Assembly (NCBI GenBank): GCA_963669155.1
Contig: OZ022597.1
Coordinates: 9,759,605 to 9,823,604, forward strand
Source of the DNA: Arbacia lixula
Taxonomy: Eukaryota > Echinodermata > Echinoidea > Arbacioida > Arbaciidae
DNA: 64,000 nt
Direction of reading: 5' to 3'
Below, in pieces: positions 12,124-22,215 of this stretch. The translations under genes and the position numbers were made by a program. Numbering within the stretch: position 1 is the stretch's first letter; each line of letters starts with the position of its first letter. The notes beneath the pieces were generated by a model. That model was not told the origin of the DNA. It searched no databases and was given only the letters and a program-made list of their open reading frames with translations.

Positions 12124-12284
12124 AAATAATCAACGTCGGTGAAGGTAATGGGACGAACTATCACTTCCGAGGCGATCTGGATGTAGCTATCTTTCCGAAG
12201 CTTTTAGCTGAGGAAAGATAGCGTATACTTTCAAATCGCCGAGGAAGTGATAGTTCGTCTCATTGCCTGAAACCAAAAGTTGAT
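12124..12284. repeat. short inverted repeat (MITE-like hairpin)
   Basis: 'aataatcaacgtcggtga' and 'gacgaactatcacttcc' on the left pair with 'ggaagtgatagttcgtc' and 'gttgattatttgatt' on the right, around a loop near 12205 ('gaagcttttagc'). Arms are about 65-70 bp. No coding capacity. Confidence 0.65.
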
Positions 12285-12430
12285 TATTTGATTTATATTC
12301 CACATCTGATACCAACAATCTATGAAATCAATGACAATTTAACGTAAAAAAGGTCGGTGCGGCTACATGATCGTACATTTTGGTTTCATATTCACGCGAC
12401 GCTCCGAAACCCGGAAGCAAATTGACTTTG

Positions 12431-13030
12431 TGCACGTTGCGATATAGACTCTACAAATTCCAACGAACACTATAACATAGTGACGCTAATTCGTAAGATT
12501 TTGACGGAAAAGCAAGAAGTAATCGAAATTCGCTTACCTGTGCGGTATCGGTGAGAAAATAGATCCTCCGAGAATATCTTTCATAATTCATATAAAATAT
12601 AGGAAAGTGAAATTCTAGGTCAATTTTGGTACGAGGTGATAGAGCATTGCACACTTGTTTTGGTAGAATACTGTGTGGGGAAATGTACTGAGAAATAGAA
12701 GGCTTGCACTGCGAGTACGTGTACATACGTACACACGCCTTTGTGCACGTTGCGATATAGACTCTACAAATTCGAACGAACACTATGCCATAGTGACGCT
12801 AATTCGTAAGATTTTGTCGGAAAAGCAAGAAGTAATCGAAATTCGCTTACCTGTGCGGTATCGGTGAGAACATAGATCCTCCGAGAATACCCTGCATAAT
12901 TCCAATAAAATGCAGGAAAGTGAAATTCTAGGTCAATTTTGGTACGAGATGGTAGAGAATTGCACACTTGCTTTGGTGAAATACTGTGTGGGGGAAATGG
13001 AAGGCTTGCACTGCCTTGTACGTACGCGCG
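12431..13030. repeat. tandem duplication, 313 bp period
   Basis: The block starting 'tgcacgttgcgatatagac' at 12431 recurs at 12744. The copies agree through 'gtgcggtatcggtgag' and 'attctaggtcaattttgg' with scattered substitutions. Antisense open frames of similar sequence appear in both copies merely because the DNA is duplicated. Confidence 0.8.
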
Positions 13031-13359
13031 CGGTGCAGCGCGCTATAACCACAAATTTCCAAAACCGCACACCGCGGCGTCGTCTGCTTCGAGCTAAAAC
13101 TGATAATCCGAGTGTTACGCACTTCTAATTAGCGCGTACTCAAAATATTAATCACGCATTAGGACTGTGAGGAGTGAAGAGATCAGCGAAACCAAAAAGT
13201 ACTATCACCTAGAGTGTAACGAACTTTTATTCTCAGGTGATGTGATAGGAAAAACTACGCCTTATCACGTGATCAACTCTTGACCAATCATATAGCTACA
13301 TTCTTAGTATGTGGAATATAATGAAAGTTATTCACTTAAGGGATGAGTTCAAGTAGTCG

Positions 13360-14060
13360 TATTAGTTGATCTGTAGGTGGGTTTTGTTCCTTTTTCGTAT
13401 TGATAGCTTCCCGACAAGCTTCAATGGCTGCTCTGTGTGGTATATTTGTGTACAGAGAAGACCCGTCTGCTGTTGTCAGTATCGTTCTCGGGGAGAGGGG
13501 GTAAGAGTCTTTTATTTATGGCTTGGATGTTGTTCAGGAAGTGTTACGTGTCTTTTATGTGGGAGGGCAATTTTTTGGTGAGAGGGTATAGGTAAAAGTC
13601 AAGGTATCTGAAGATCTGTACTGTGGGCCAAGAGCAGGCTGAATTGGTCGACCTGGATTGTTTGGATTGTGGATCATTGGAAGAAACTAAAGGTTGGGGC
13701 AGACGATAGTCTTGGGTACCAGACCGTTATGTGTCTGTAGGTCTATGTCTAGTTCTTTAACTACCTTTTGACTTTGTCAAGATGGGATATAGTGGGTTCT
13801 TGTGTAAGGTCTTTGTAAGTGCTTTCGTCCGATAATTGTCGTGCCCCTTCTGATATGAAGTCCTCTCTAGACATTATAACCACTGACTATCTATTTTCTG
13901 CCGGCTTTTCGACAATATCACTGTTCGATTTCAGGTATTTGAGGGCTTGTCGTTCTGCTTTTGATAAGTTGTCTCGACGTTTTGTTGTGTTGTAGGTTTC
14001 TGTAAATCTTTCTCTATGTTTTAAAGAAATTTCTGTAGATATGGATCATGGACTCTCGGT
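13360..14060 (-). pseudogene. Penelope-like element reverse transcriptase, N-terminal part, broken
   Basis: Read on the minus strand from 14060 downward. The conceptual translation gives the start of a Penelope-like RT: NLSKAERQALKYLKSN and SDIVEKPA (normally ...DIVIKPADKG), then VIMSREDFISEGARQLSD, and further on a block ending SLYTNIPHRAAIEACREAI and NPPTDQL, the conserved RT motif around LYTNIPH. At least two in-frame stops (after VEKPAENR and VKR) and several frameshifts break it. The catalytic palm, thumb and endonuclease portions are missing: the remnant ends at about 13360. It abuts the right terminal repeat of the compound element. It is a retroelement fossil, not a host gene. Confidence 0.75.
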
Positions 14061-14533
14061 GTATATTTATTTACCTCCCCGCGGATTTGATTTTATCTTA
14101 ATTTCAGTCTTTAATTCTCAAAAGTCAACCCCATGTATTTGTTACACAAAGTAAGGTCAATATACGGCAACTAATTGAACTGCGTACACTCCAATGCACT
14201 TGAATGAAGCCTTCTATCCCCCTCCCTCTGCCCTCCTTAGACACAGGTCATGACACTATAAGTAACATCCGTGTCACATGTCAGCAACCAACACCTCACC
14301 GCACATCACTTATTACACATACTACACATATATCACATCAACTGAACAAGCACACCAATAGAACCGACAGCCCAACACAACGCAAGGTAGAACACTTTAA
14401 AATAACATAATGATTGATTTCGAAGTATTTTTCGCACGTAATCTTTTCTATGTCCATGATGCTTGCTATGATTGAATGATATTACATTTGTATGCCATAT
14501 ATGTTTGTTTATACAATGTATTTGTTCAGGTAT

Positions 14534-14860
14534 GTTTGCACTTCAGAGCTCGAAGAAGGCCTCACAAGCCAAAAGTTCGAATTGAAATTGGACTGAAAGC
14601 TACGTCCCCGTTCCTAGACTATTTCTTTTACGCCTACATTGTCTGGAACACCCATTGTCATGTCAGCGTTGGAAATTCTTGCAGTTATAAATATATATGA
14701 AAGTTTGTCAACGCCCGTAGCTTTCAATACACATCAATTGCCGTCGTATGTATGTTTGCACTTCACGAAATTGAAGAAGGCCTCACAAGCCCAAAGCTCG
14801 CATTAAAATAGTTATTAACAGCTACGTCCACGTTCCTAGACTATTTTACTTATCATATTT
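14534..14860. repeat. duplicated Penelope-like 3' tail motif
   Basis: Two copies about 219 bp apart share 'tgtttgcacttca', 'gaagaaggcctcacaagcc', 'agctacgtcc' and 'gttcctagactattt'. The 'gaagaaggcc...gcccaaagctcgc' signature resembles the 3' end of Penelope-like elements. Between them, 14700-14745 is an inverted copy of LRR-unit intron ('caacgcccgtagctttcaatacac'). Confidence 0.5.
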
Positions 14861-15264
14861 CATTAACTGACACTGCCCGGCCAGGCAATATTTCCATTTC
14901 GCGAGCAGCGAGTCCCTTCATATGGCCATGTATTGATTTTTATGGATTTGTACAATCGATATGCAACATTCTCACTTGGTAACGAATTCGTTCCAGTTTT
15001 GCAAATATGTTCGATATTTAATAAACCGTTTCTTGTTTTTCTATTTCTTTTTCTGAAATGGAAATGAAACGTATTTGTTAAAATCTGGCTTCTTGTTCTA
15101 CATGCCATATGTAACAGGGTCAGCAATCGTATGTTACTTAAGGACCAATTTTGGCATGGTTTTTATTAAGTATTGACAATCTGACTACATCTTATTTGCA
15201 TTCATGAACTCCCCTCGAAGCCCTCTACTTTCCCGTTAAATTGCATTGTAATGTACATATGCAG
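14861..15264. other. intron upstream of LRR exon 3
   Basis: No gene. Near the 3' end it regains the LRR-unit signature ('tcttatttgcattcatgaactcc'). Confidence 0.5.
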
Positions 15265-15432
15265 AGAGAAAAGCTTACCTTAGAGGCCCCATCTCAAGCG
15301 AAGTGGAAACATGGAGCAGATGTCGCGAAATTCTTTTTGTCATTGCCATGTCTCAAGGAAGTGATTTCCGAGAAATGTCCTTTTTTCAGCAGTATTTTCG
15401 TCCACAGCAGTGTAGCTGGCTTCTGCCTCAAT
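15265..15432 (+). CDS. LRR exon 3, 168 bp, with GC donor
   Basis: The exon starts after 'catatgcag' and, aligned to its paralogues at 950 and 9569, ends at 15432, giving exactly 168 bp, phase 0-0 and open. It keeps HGADVAKFFLSLPCLKEV but diverges strongly after that (SEKCPFFSSIF, then VAGFCLN replacing LASSSK). At the position where the paralogues have GT ('g|gtatta') this copy has GC ('aat|gctatt'). Either it uses a GC-AG intron, with a weak match upstream of GC, or it is losing function. The reading frame continues past the junction without an early stop, so readthrough is also possible. Confidence 0.55.
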
Positions 15433-15774
15433 GCTATTGGACGTGCGGAACACTCGCTCAAATTGATTCATCGCCTTTCTATTTCTGGCTTTCCCACAGA
15501 ATTATCATTTCCAGGAAGCTAAGAACTATTGGAAATACGTCTGTACAAAACTGTGAAATTGATGATATTACAACGTGAAACACTTTATTCGTTATCAATA
15601 TCTCTTTCTCCCCCTCCCCTTTCTCCCTATTGACATATTTATGAATTAGGTTTTTTTTAAACATTTTATTCATTTTTTTTTTATTTTAATCAAGGCCTAT
15701 TTATGGAAATACATTTTACGATCAACTGTTTTATATATGAAGAATATATGTGTTTACACTGGCGCTGAATGAAT
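15433..15774. other. intron between LRR exon 3 and Penelope-like element
   Basis: Starts with LRR-unit intron sequence ('ctcgctcaaattgattcat'), then poly-T and AT-rich DNA. No gene seen. Confidence 0.5.
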
Positions 15775-17946
15775 AAAATTAAACACAAACAAATTGAATA
15801 AAACGCCGGTGAAGATTTTTTTTTCCTAATTTTCGGTCATAGGCCTTTATCAAGAACGAACAATTTACATATAAACATGAATCCGTACTGTTACTTCGAC
15901 GAGCGTATCTTAAACTAAGGGCGCTCGTGACATATTGTGACGTAGTAAGGAAAACATGATTAACGTAAAGTTAAGTATACTATATTACAGTAAAGTCCGC
16001 AGCTCGACATGAAGTAAAATTCCTGCAGAAGAAATTAATAGAAATAAAAAAAATGAATATTAGCCGGTTGACTCATTTGGAATCATGGATAAATAAATGA
16101 ATATAACTATAAAAGAATAAATAAGCGTCCGTTGTCAAAATTAGAAAAATAATCATACATTCACAAATTGCAAGATCTCAAACAATTAGTCCGAAAAGAG
16201 AGAAGAATACATTAGAGATATATCAGTAAGCAAAATATTGGTAGAAACGTTCACACATAAGAGTCGGGGAATGTAAAGAAGAAGAAGGAGAAGAAAAGGA
16301 AAGAAAGGGCTAAGTAGGAGAGAGGGAGTTGGAGACGTGAGAGAGGGGTAAATAATATAGCAGTGAGGAATAGATACTAGGAAGCTTCTCAATGAGGCAT
16401 TCATTCCATTAGGTTGAAGTGTCCCAATGTTCCAATGAGCAGCTCTAGACTTTCTTTGATACGCCAATGACTTTTACCCGTCCTTGAAGTACACACACAG
16501 TGTGTCCGATCATAATGTCAACTTTTTGGACATTACCGTTAACATCACTCCTGATGCCATCAGCACCGACTTGTTCTACAAGCCGACAGACTCTCACTCA
16601 TACCTGAATTTTAAGTCCACGCATCCTCCCTCTTGCAAGAAGGTTATCCCATACTCCCAGTTTCTGAGACTCCGCCGAATTTGTAGTGACACATCCACCT
16701 TCACTCGGAGAGCTAAGCAGACGGAGAACTTCTTTACCAATAGAGGATACCCGACCAACGCGACAAGTAAGGCTTTCGATAAAGCCGCCAAGACCAGCCG
16801 ATCCCAGGCTCTTCACCCTTGGAAAAATTCTTCAATACTGGTATCCCGCATCGCCGGTATCGTCAAAGAGAACAGTCACATCCTTCAAGCCGACGAGACT
16901 ACGCGCCTAGAATCTCTGTTTATACTTTGGTGCACTCGTCACTTGTAACTCTGAATCCTACATATCCCGCTCCCGAACCATACAGAAGGCCCCGTTGCAG
17001 GATGTGTGCGCACATTATCGTCTCGTGCACAGATGCAGGGACCGAAGGGCAGTTGGTTTGTACGTCATCTAAGTCATTCGCTGTCACCAATGCGACAAAC
17101 TTTACATCAGTGAGACCAAGCGCAGACTGGTCGACAGAATAACAGAACATCTCCGCTTTGTCAGGACTGCCAGTAGCCTCTCACTTCAATCAGGATGGCC
17201 ATTCATCAGACGACGTGAAGGTGCAAGTAATGGCAGCCTGTCCTATTGAAGGTGAGAGGAAGATCCTGGAGATACGATTCATTTTCCAGAAGGGGATACT
17301 TCAACCTAATGGAATGATCGAATGCCTCATTGAGAAGCTTCCCAGTATTCACTGCTATATTTTGTACCCCTCTCTCACGTCGCCTCCTCCGTCTTTCCTA
17401 CTTACCCCTTTCTTTCCTCTTCTGCTCCTTCCTCTCCTTTTCATTCTCCGATTCTTATGTGTGAACGTCTCTACCAATATTTTGCTTAATGACATATCTC
17501 TGATTTTTTTTTTCTCTTTTTGAAGTAATTGTTTGAGATCTTGCTCTCTGTTATTGTATATTTCTATTCTAATTTACTAGTGACAACGTGCGTTTATATT
17601 TTGTTTTATAGCTGTATTAATTTCTTTATCCTGGGTTTCAAATTAATCAACCGGCTAATATTAATTTGGAATTTTATTCATTTTTTCTGCAGGAATTTTA
17701 CTTCATGTTGATCTGTAGACTTTCCTGCAATACATGTATAGTTTATTTAACTTTACGCTTATCATGTTTTTCTCATTACGTAAAAGTAAGCGCCCTTACT
17801 TACAGATTAAAATACACTCGTCGAAGTAGCAGTACGCAATCATTTTTATTTCTATTTATTTATTTGTTCGTTAGTGATGAAGGTCTATGACCGAAAATTC
17901 GAGAGAAAAAAAACTTCTCCGGCGTCTTATTTAATTTGTGTTTACT
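15775..17946 (+). mobile_element. Penelope-like retroelement with long inverted flanks
   Basis: A coding core (16484-17285) sits between inverted arms. Left arm blocks 'aaacacaaacaaattgaat', 'ttttcggtcataggcctt', 'agccggttgactcattt' and 'gaagcttctcaatgaggc' reappear in reverse complement on the right ('aatttgtgtttac', 'aaggtctatgaccgaaaat', 'aaccggctaatatt', 'gcctcattgagaagcttc'). Inverted and truncated flanking copies are typical of Penelope-like elements. It lies in the intron between LRR exons 3 and 4. Confidence 0.7.
16484..17285 (+). pseudogene. Penelope-like element C-terminal RT plus GIY-YIG endonuclease, broken
   Basis: The first frame covers the RT palm/thumb end: VNFLDITVNI, DLFYKPTDSHSYLNFKSTHP, SCKKVIPYSQFLRLRRICSD and ENFFTNRGYP, all characteristic of Penelope-like RTs. 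After frameshifts at about 16810-16990 a linker with paired cysteines (RPRCRMCAH) appears, and at 17061-17160 a GIY-YIG-type segment reading VIRCHQCDKLYISETKRRL then VDRITEHLRFVR, with one internal stop. In living elements the RT copies the RNA and the GIY-YIG domain cuts DNA. The RT N-terminus is absent and the frame is broken, so this copy is inactive. Confidence 0.75.
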
Positions 17947-18308
17947 CCTCTCTCTCTCTCTCTCTATTTATATAAATATATGTACATTTAATCATACGTG
18001 TTATTTAGATATAAAAAAAATATTGTAAGAAATATACGTAGATTACAACGTTTTAAAATGCTTCTGTAAGCATTTCCCTAAATTTCTCCCTCACTAGAAT
18101 CATTGTTTTCGTATATATAATGTATATATAGTTGGTGTTAGTACCTACCATGATACAAATGGCAATAGTAAAATTGAATTGATCTCGTCATGGTATTTTA
18201 TGTTCTTTGAATTTATGTTACTTTTCTTAAGATATAAGTGCTGGTCCTATTTTTACAATTACTTGTTTCAAGTAATTCAAATTTAGCTTGGCATTGTTCA
18301 TGTTACAG
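17947..18308. other. intron upstream of LRR exon 4
   Basis: (TC)n microsatellite at 17947-17965, then AT-rich sequence with 'gtatatataatgtatatata'. No gene. Confidence 0.5.
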
Positions 18309-18456
18309 ATTCAGAGAGTAGCTCTCAGCGGGTTACATGTTGTTGAGAAGAATGGATCACAAGATTTGGCGAGATTTCTGTTTTCTCTCCAATCTCTGAC
18401 AAACCTGGACTTCTACAGTTGTACATTCCATAGCGCCTTCTACTCGACTGCTGCAG
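18309..18456 (+). CDS. LRR exon 4, phase 0 to 1, last LRR exon seen
   Basis: The acceptor 'catgttacag' lies just before 18309 and the donor is 'gctgcag|gtgatt'. It encodes 49 residues plus one base: RVALSGLHVV, DLARFLFSLQSLTNLDF, then SAFYSTAA. It aligns with the 168 bp LRR exons but stops 20 bases earlier, changing the end phase from 0 to 1. That phase matches the 36 bp microexon at 19819 and every exon of the array from 28061 on, suggesting that this is the junction between the LRR domain and a linker. It is more diverged from the other three copies than they are from each other. NLR-like identity is inferred. Confidence 0.7.
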
Positions 18457-19818
18457 GTGATTATCATATGCTTACATTTGGACTTTTCGTGAAACATGTG
18501 CACCTTTCAATTTCAAAAATAAATTTCAGCAGTTTGTGTTGTTGCTCAATATCCGTGTACGAAGTACAAGGAAAAGGGTCATTCCTGCATAGTTGCACAT
18601 GACAAAATTATTATTATTATTATATTAAGTATAATATGTCATATGTTTACAATGCATTTAGAAGATGGGGTAGAAATTCTAATCATGTTTCACCGTGATT
18701 TCAGGATTTTGAAAGTTAAATGAAGGAAAAAGATATAATTTCCTGAATTTATGTGTACATGATATATGGCGTGCTTATTTTCATGAACCTCAAGAGCTGC
18801 ACAACGCAGGTGTATCTCCTGGAATAAGACCAGCAAACCTACATACAAGATGGGAGATGTAAAATCTCGGATTGCTACTATTGACTTATATAAGTCTTCC
18901 TCAAACTATGCCTAACCATTACACAGCATCAAAAGAAAATCCAACCGATAAGGTAGCTGTAGAATGCACACAAGATGACTGTTTTCCCGAAACAGGTCGA
19001 AACGTCGCATCAAGAATAAAAAGACTGCCATTCCTCTGTCCCGCGATACAACTCCATATCAAAATTAAATGAAACCCAAACGACGTACGACTGATAAAAA
19101 AAAAAGCCAGTTCGTAGTTGCAATCTGTGCATGAGCAGATATTTGCCTTTAGAATATGACCTAAGGTTATTGACACTTCTAACAGAGTAAAATGGAAATT
19201 CATTAGATGGTCGACCACATTTCAACTTATCAGCATACAGACATGACAGTAACTATTCAGCTTTCATCCTGTTTACACAAACGATTTTTTTTTTATCCTT
19301 AATTATCACTAAAAGATCATTATCAACGAATCATGACGAACGGATCGCAACTGTCCGCATTGTCCTTCATCATGTCTCCCTTCATCATGATTACAGAGTG
19401 AGCACATGCTTTCACGGATGGTGATCCGTTAGAGATTACTAAATATTACGACCCTGTGTTCACACACGTTGTGGGCGTAATGTAACGCCATGCTATATTC
19501 AGCTCTCGTATGAAACGCTGGTTTGACCAGCGTTTCGGCAATCATGATTACCGATATGACGTTAAGGCAGACCTTTTCGGTCGTAATTCTAATAAGATGC
19601 TGATCCTTAAGTCAGCTGCTGGTTCTATATTATAATAATAAAGGGCTTCAAAAAACTGTGTGTGAACACCGGATATGAGAAGGTAGTGACATGAGAAATT
19701 AATTACATCACTCTAATGACCGCGACATAAAAAAATAAAGAAGCACCCATTGCCTTTCTGTGTGGAGAGATACTATATTTTGAAGAAAAGGTAACGAACC
19801 ATTGTTTTGTGTCCACAG
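18457..19818. other. intron, no gene recognised
   Basis: Contains (TTA)n at about 18608-18625 and a stretch at 18960-19030 ('cgaaacaggtcgaaacgtcg') that looks like retroelement 3' sequence. A short inverted repeat pairs 'gtgttcacacac' near 19456 with 'gtgtgtgaacac' near 19661 and may bound a ~220 bp MITE. No coding exon could be supported. Confidence 0.4.
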
Positions 19819-19854
19819 AATATCCACGCAGCCAACAACTGATGAAGCCAACAG
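19819..19854 (+). CDS. microexon, 36 bp, phase 1-1
   Basis: Acceptor 'ttgttttgtgtccacag' with a good pyrimidine tract; donor 'acag|gtaaga', a strong consensus. In phase 1, the phase in which LRR exon 4 ends, it reads EYPRSQQLMKPT with no stop. Length is a multiple of three and both ends are phase 1, so it can be skipped without a frame change. It is the first Pro/Ser/Thr-type linker exon downstream of the LRR exons. Function unknown; a spacer segment is inferred. Confidence 0.55.
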
Positions 19855-20084
19855 GTAAGATATTTATCTCGGCCATTCTGGTTTCCCGCTGAATGGTTTC
19901 AAATTCTTATCATCGCATTGAAGCGCGTACAGTGCGACGGGAGAAATGTCATTTAAAGAGAAGGATAGATAAAAAAAAAAACAGGGGGGGGGGGTACACA
20001 AAGCCTGAAACACTGGTCTTGTTTTGTTTTAAAGGCTACTCCTACGCGACCAACTCTGGATTTTGAGATCGTGGTGTAGCCAGC

Positions 20085-20700
20085 TCGGGAGGGAAATCAT
20101 GCATTAACCATGCCTTATATTTGGCAGCCAAGTCAACGTTGTATTTACGGATCACTTCTGAAAGTTCGTCGGACTTAATGTTGGTTGACCGTGCGTTACA
20201 CAACAAAAAAAAAAAGAAGAGTGTAGTTGTGTTGATTTAGTTTTCCGTAAAGTCAAAGGGACTCTCAAAAGGTCTGAAGAGCTACTTGATATTTTCAGTA
20301 ATGATCGTTGGTATCGTGTTCCAATGCCGCTTCAATTTGTCCCGTCCAGCTCTACACTTTCGATGAGTGGGTCCACACTGAAGCATATCAATGACACGGA
20401 AAAAGTGGCGCAACACTTTGAGTAATAAGGCACGGGCGAGTCTGTATTCCACAAACAGATGATGTCTTTCTTGATCCTCTGCTTATTAATATGGGACAGT
20501 CATGACGGTAGAAGGCCACAGTGTTTGCTGGTACTCGTACACACGCTTGGTTATACCGAGAGGTATGATACGCCAGAAAATACCGTTTACTTGAAGGCGG
20601 CCAATATTGCCATTGATACGTCGTCGTACTGGTCCTTCATGTTCCGTAAACGACTCTGTGTTAACGAAATGATTCCTTTCAGATTGGGTACTCAGCATCG
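20085..20700 (-). pseudogene. coding-like remnant, family not recognised
   Basis: Minus-strand translation gives coding-looking blocks in changing frames: RVYEYQQTLWPSTVMTVPY near 20490-20545, then FVEYRLARALLLKVLRHFF near 20395-20455, then SDELSEVIRKYNVDLAAKY and KAWLMHDFPPELATP ending at a stop near 20063-20090. Stops and a poly-T tract (20205-20216 region) interrupt it. It may be a processed pseudogene or transposon-derived protein. No family assigned. Confidence 0.35.
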
Positions 20701-20739
20701 GCCTGGTTGGCTACACGTTATGCACTGAGTGGGCCCCAC

Positions 20740-21722
20740 AGTTTAATCTTCGATAGACCAACCACATGTCACTTATAACTCACAAACCAACCTATGAACC
20801 ACGATGAAAGTTTTCTTGGTTAAGCTTCAACATGAAGTCGTCCAAACTTAAACAATCAGCAGGATTAGTAGCCCTATATTCAGCTAGAAAAGCTGAAAAG
20901 TTGAAAAATGAAGTATAAAAACGAGATGGCTGCCTTTAAGGCACCCTCACAATTGCCACTCATCTGTATTTCGTGGTTTAGTTTCAGTGTGTGGAACGCA
21001 CAGTGGATATTTTAAGCTTTGGGCCGGCCATTAACATTAATTGTTTGACCGACATGAACATGGTGAATACAATTAATAAACATAACGAAAATGGTTCATT
21101 TACCGCCGCTTCTCTTATCGGCACGTATCGTCATATTCACCATTAGAATTATGAGTCCCATTTCAAACTGAAGATAGCTCTTAATGACATTTATGTAACA
21201 ACATGTAGTAAGAAGAAAAAATCAAGTTCTGGGTGGCGTGGAGCATTTAGACATGGCCACACGTTCTTACCATTTGATTCTTGATTTGTTTCAAATGACA
21301 TGGCTTAATTTATGTTGAGACATACGTTTTGAAATATTACATTGTGCACGAACCTTTACATCAGTCACTCTGAGATATTTTTATGTTGCAGACGGTGCTA
21401 CATTTTGGTAGTGTGCGTGATAAGTTAATATGTCAATATTTGTATACAACTATAGAAATGTATACACCGAGGTAAGAAGAAGAAAAAGAAAAGACAGCAA
21501 AATAGATTGTCAATGAAAAATCGCAAAGACAAAGCAGCCGGTGCGTGGACGGTCCTGGCCATGGTTTTTGTTAATCTATTTATGTTACCAGAAACGGGAA
21601 AATGACAGAAGTGATATATGTATCATTACATTCCCCTACTACAATTATTCAAATCCAGGTGACAAGTATGAAGGCAAAGATACGTGCTCATTTATCATTA
21701 GGACGTACGTCTTATCACTTGA
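20740..21722. other. intergenic or intronic stretch, nothing recognised
   Basis: AT-rich. An 80 bp segment at 21392-21471 has an acceptor- and donor-like pair but the wrong phase for the array; it is not annotated as an exon. Confidence 0.4.
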
Positions 21723-22215
21723 TAGTCCGGGAGCCCAGAAGATTTATTCATGTGAAAAGGGCCGGAACAACCGACCCCCTAGGTCGAAAGGATATCCCCT
21801 CGACATCACAAAAATGTTTTACTGGCAAGGTGTACCCTATGCTTTTCCCCCCAAATCACCACAAATATGACGTCACTACCGGAAAGCCTTTTTTTTTTCA
21901 AAAATGGTCGGAATATGATACATGGTACCATCATAACAAAGGTGTTAACACACACTTTTTTTATGCCCAATTATCAAACTTGATTTGTATAGTTTGGTTG
22001 CCTAGTAAATGTGCAACATCATCATTGACTTGTTTTGGCAACGGCAGCTCTATGGGCGACGTCGACGACGACGACATGTCGCGACGACGTCAGCAAAATG
22101 CAACACTTTTGTTCATTTTTTGTGCTCTTTTTCGGTTAAATCTTTCAATTCTTGTAGTTCACAAACCATTCCAAATATTCTTTCTAAACTTAGTTCGCTG
22201 TGTTTGGTATCTCTC

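Larger units (their letters stand above)
10197..14304. mobile_element. 4.1 kb compound element with ~230 bp terminal inverted repeats
   Basis: The left arm (10197-10427, starting 'gtgcggtgaagtg') is complementary to the right arm (14074-14304, ending 'cacctcaccgcac'). Shared internal blocks include 'gttgctgac', 'acatccgtgtcac' and 'aaatccgcggggag'. The arms enclose a Penelope-like RT remnant on the minus strand that abuts the right arm, a long palindrome, a second inverted repeat and a 313 bp tandem duplication. Inverted flanking copies are known for Penelope-like elements, so the arms may belong to that element. No clear target duplication was found. Confidence 0.6.

Noticed and set aside
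12451-12967. Two similar minus-strand open frames of 110 and 67 codons
   Set aside because: Produced by a 313 bp tandem duplication inside a transposon; not protein-like.
16594-16816. Antisense open frames over the Penelope-like core
   Set aside because: Shadow frames of the RT C-terminus on the plus strand.
21392-21471. Possible 80 bp exon with 'ttgcag' acceptor and 'gtaaga' donor
   Set aside because: Phase 0-2 does not fit neighbours, the array phase contains a stop, and there is no paralogue in the window.
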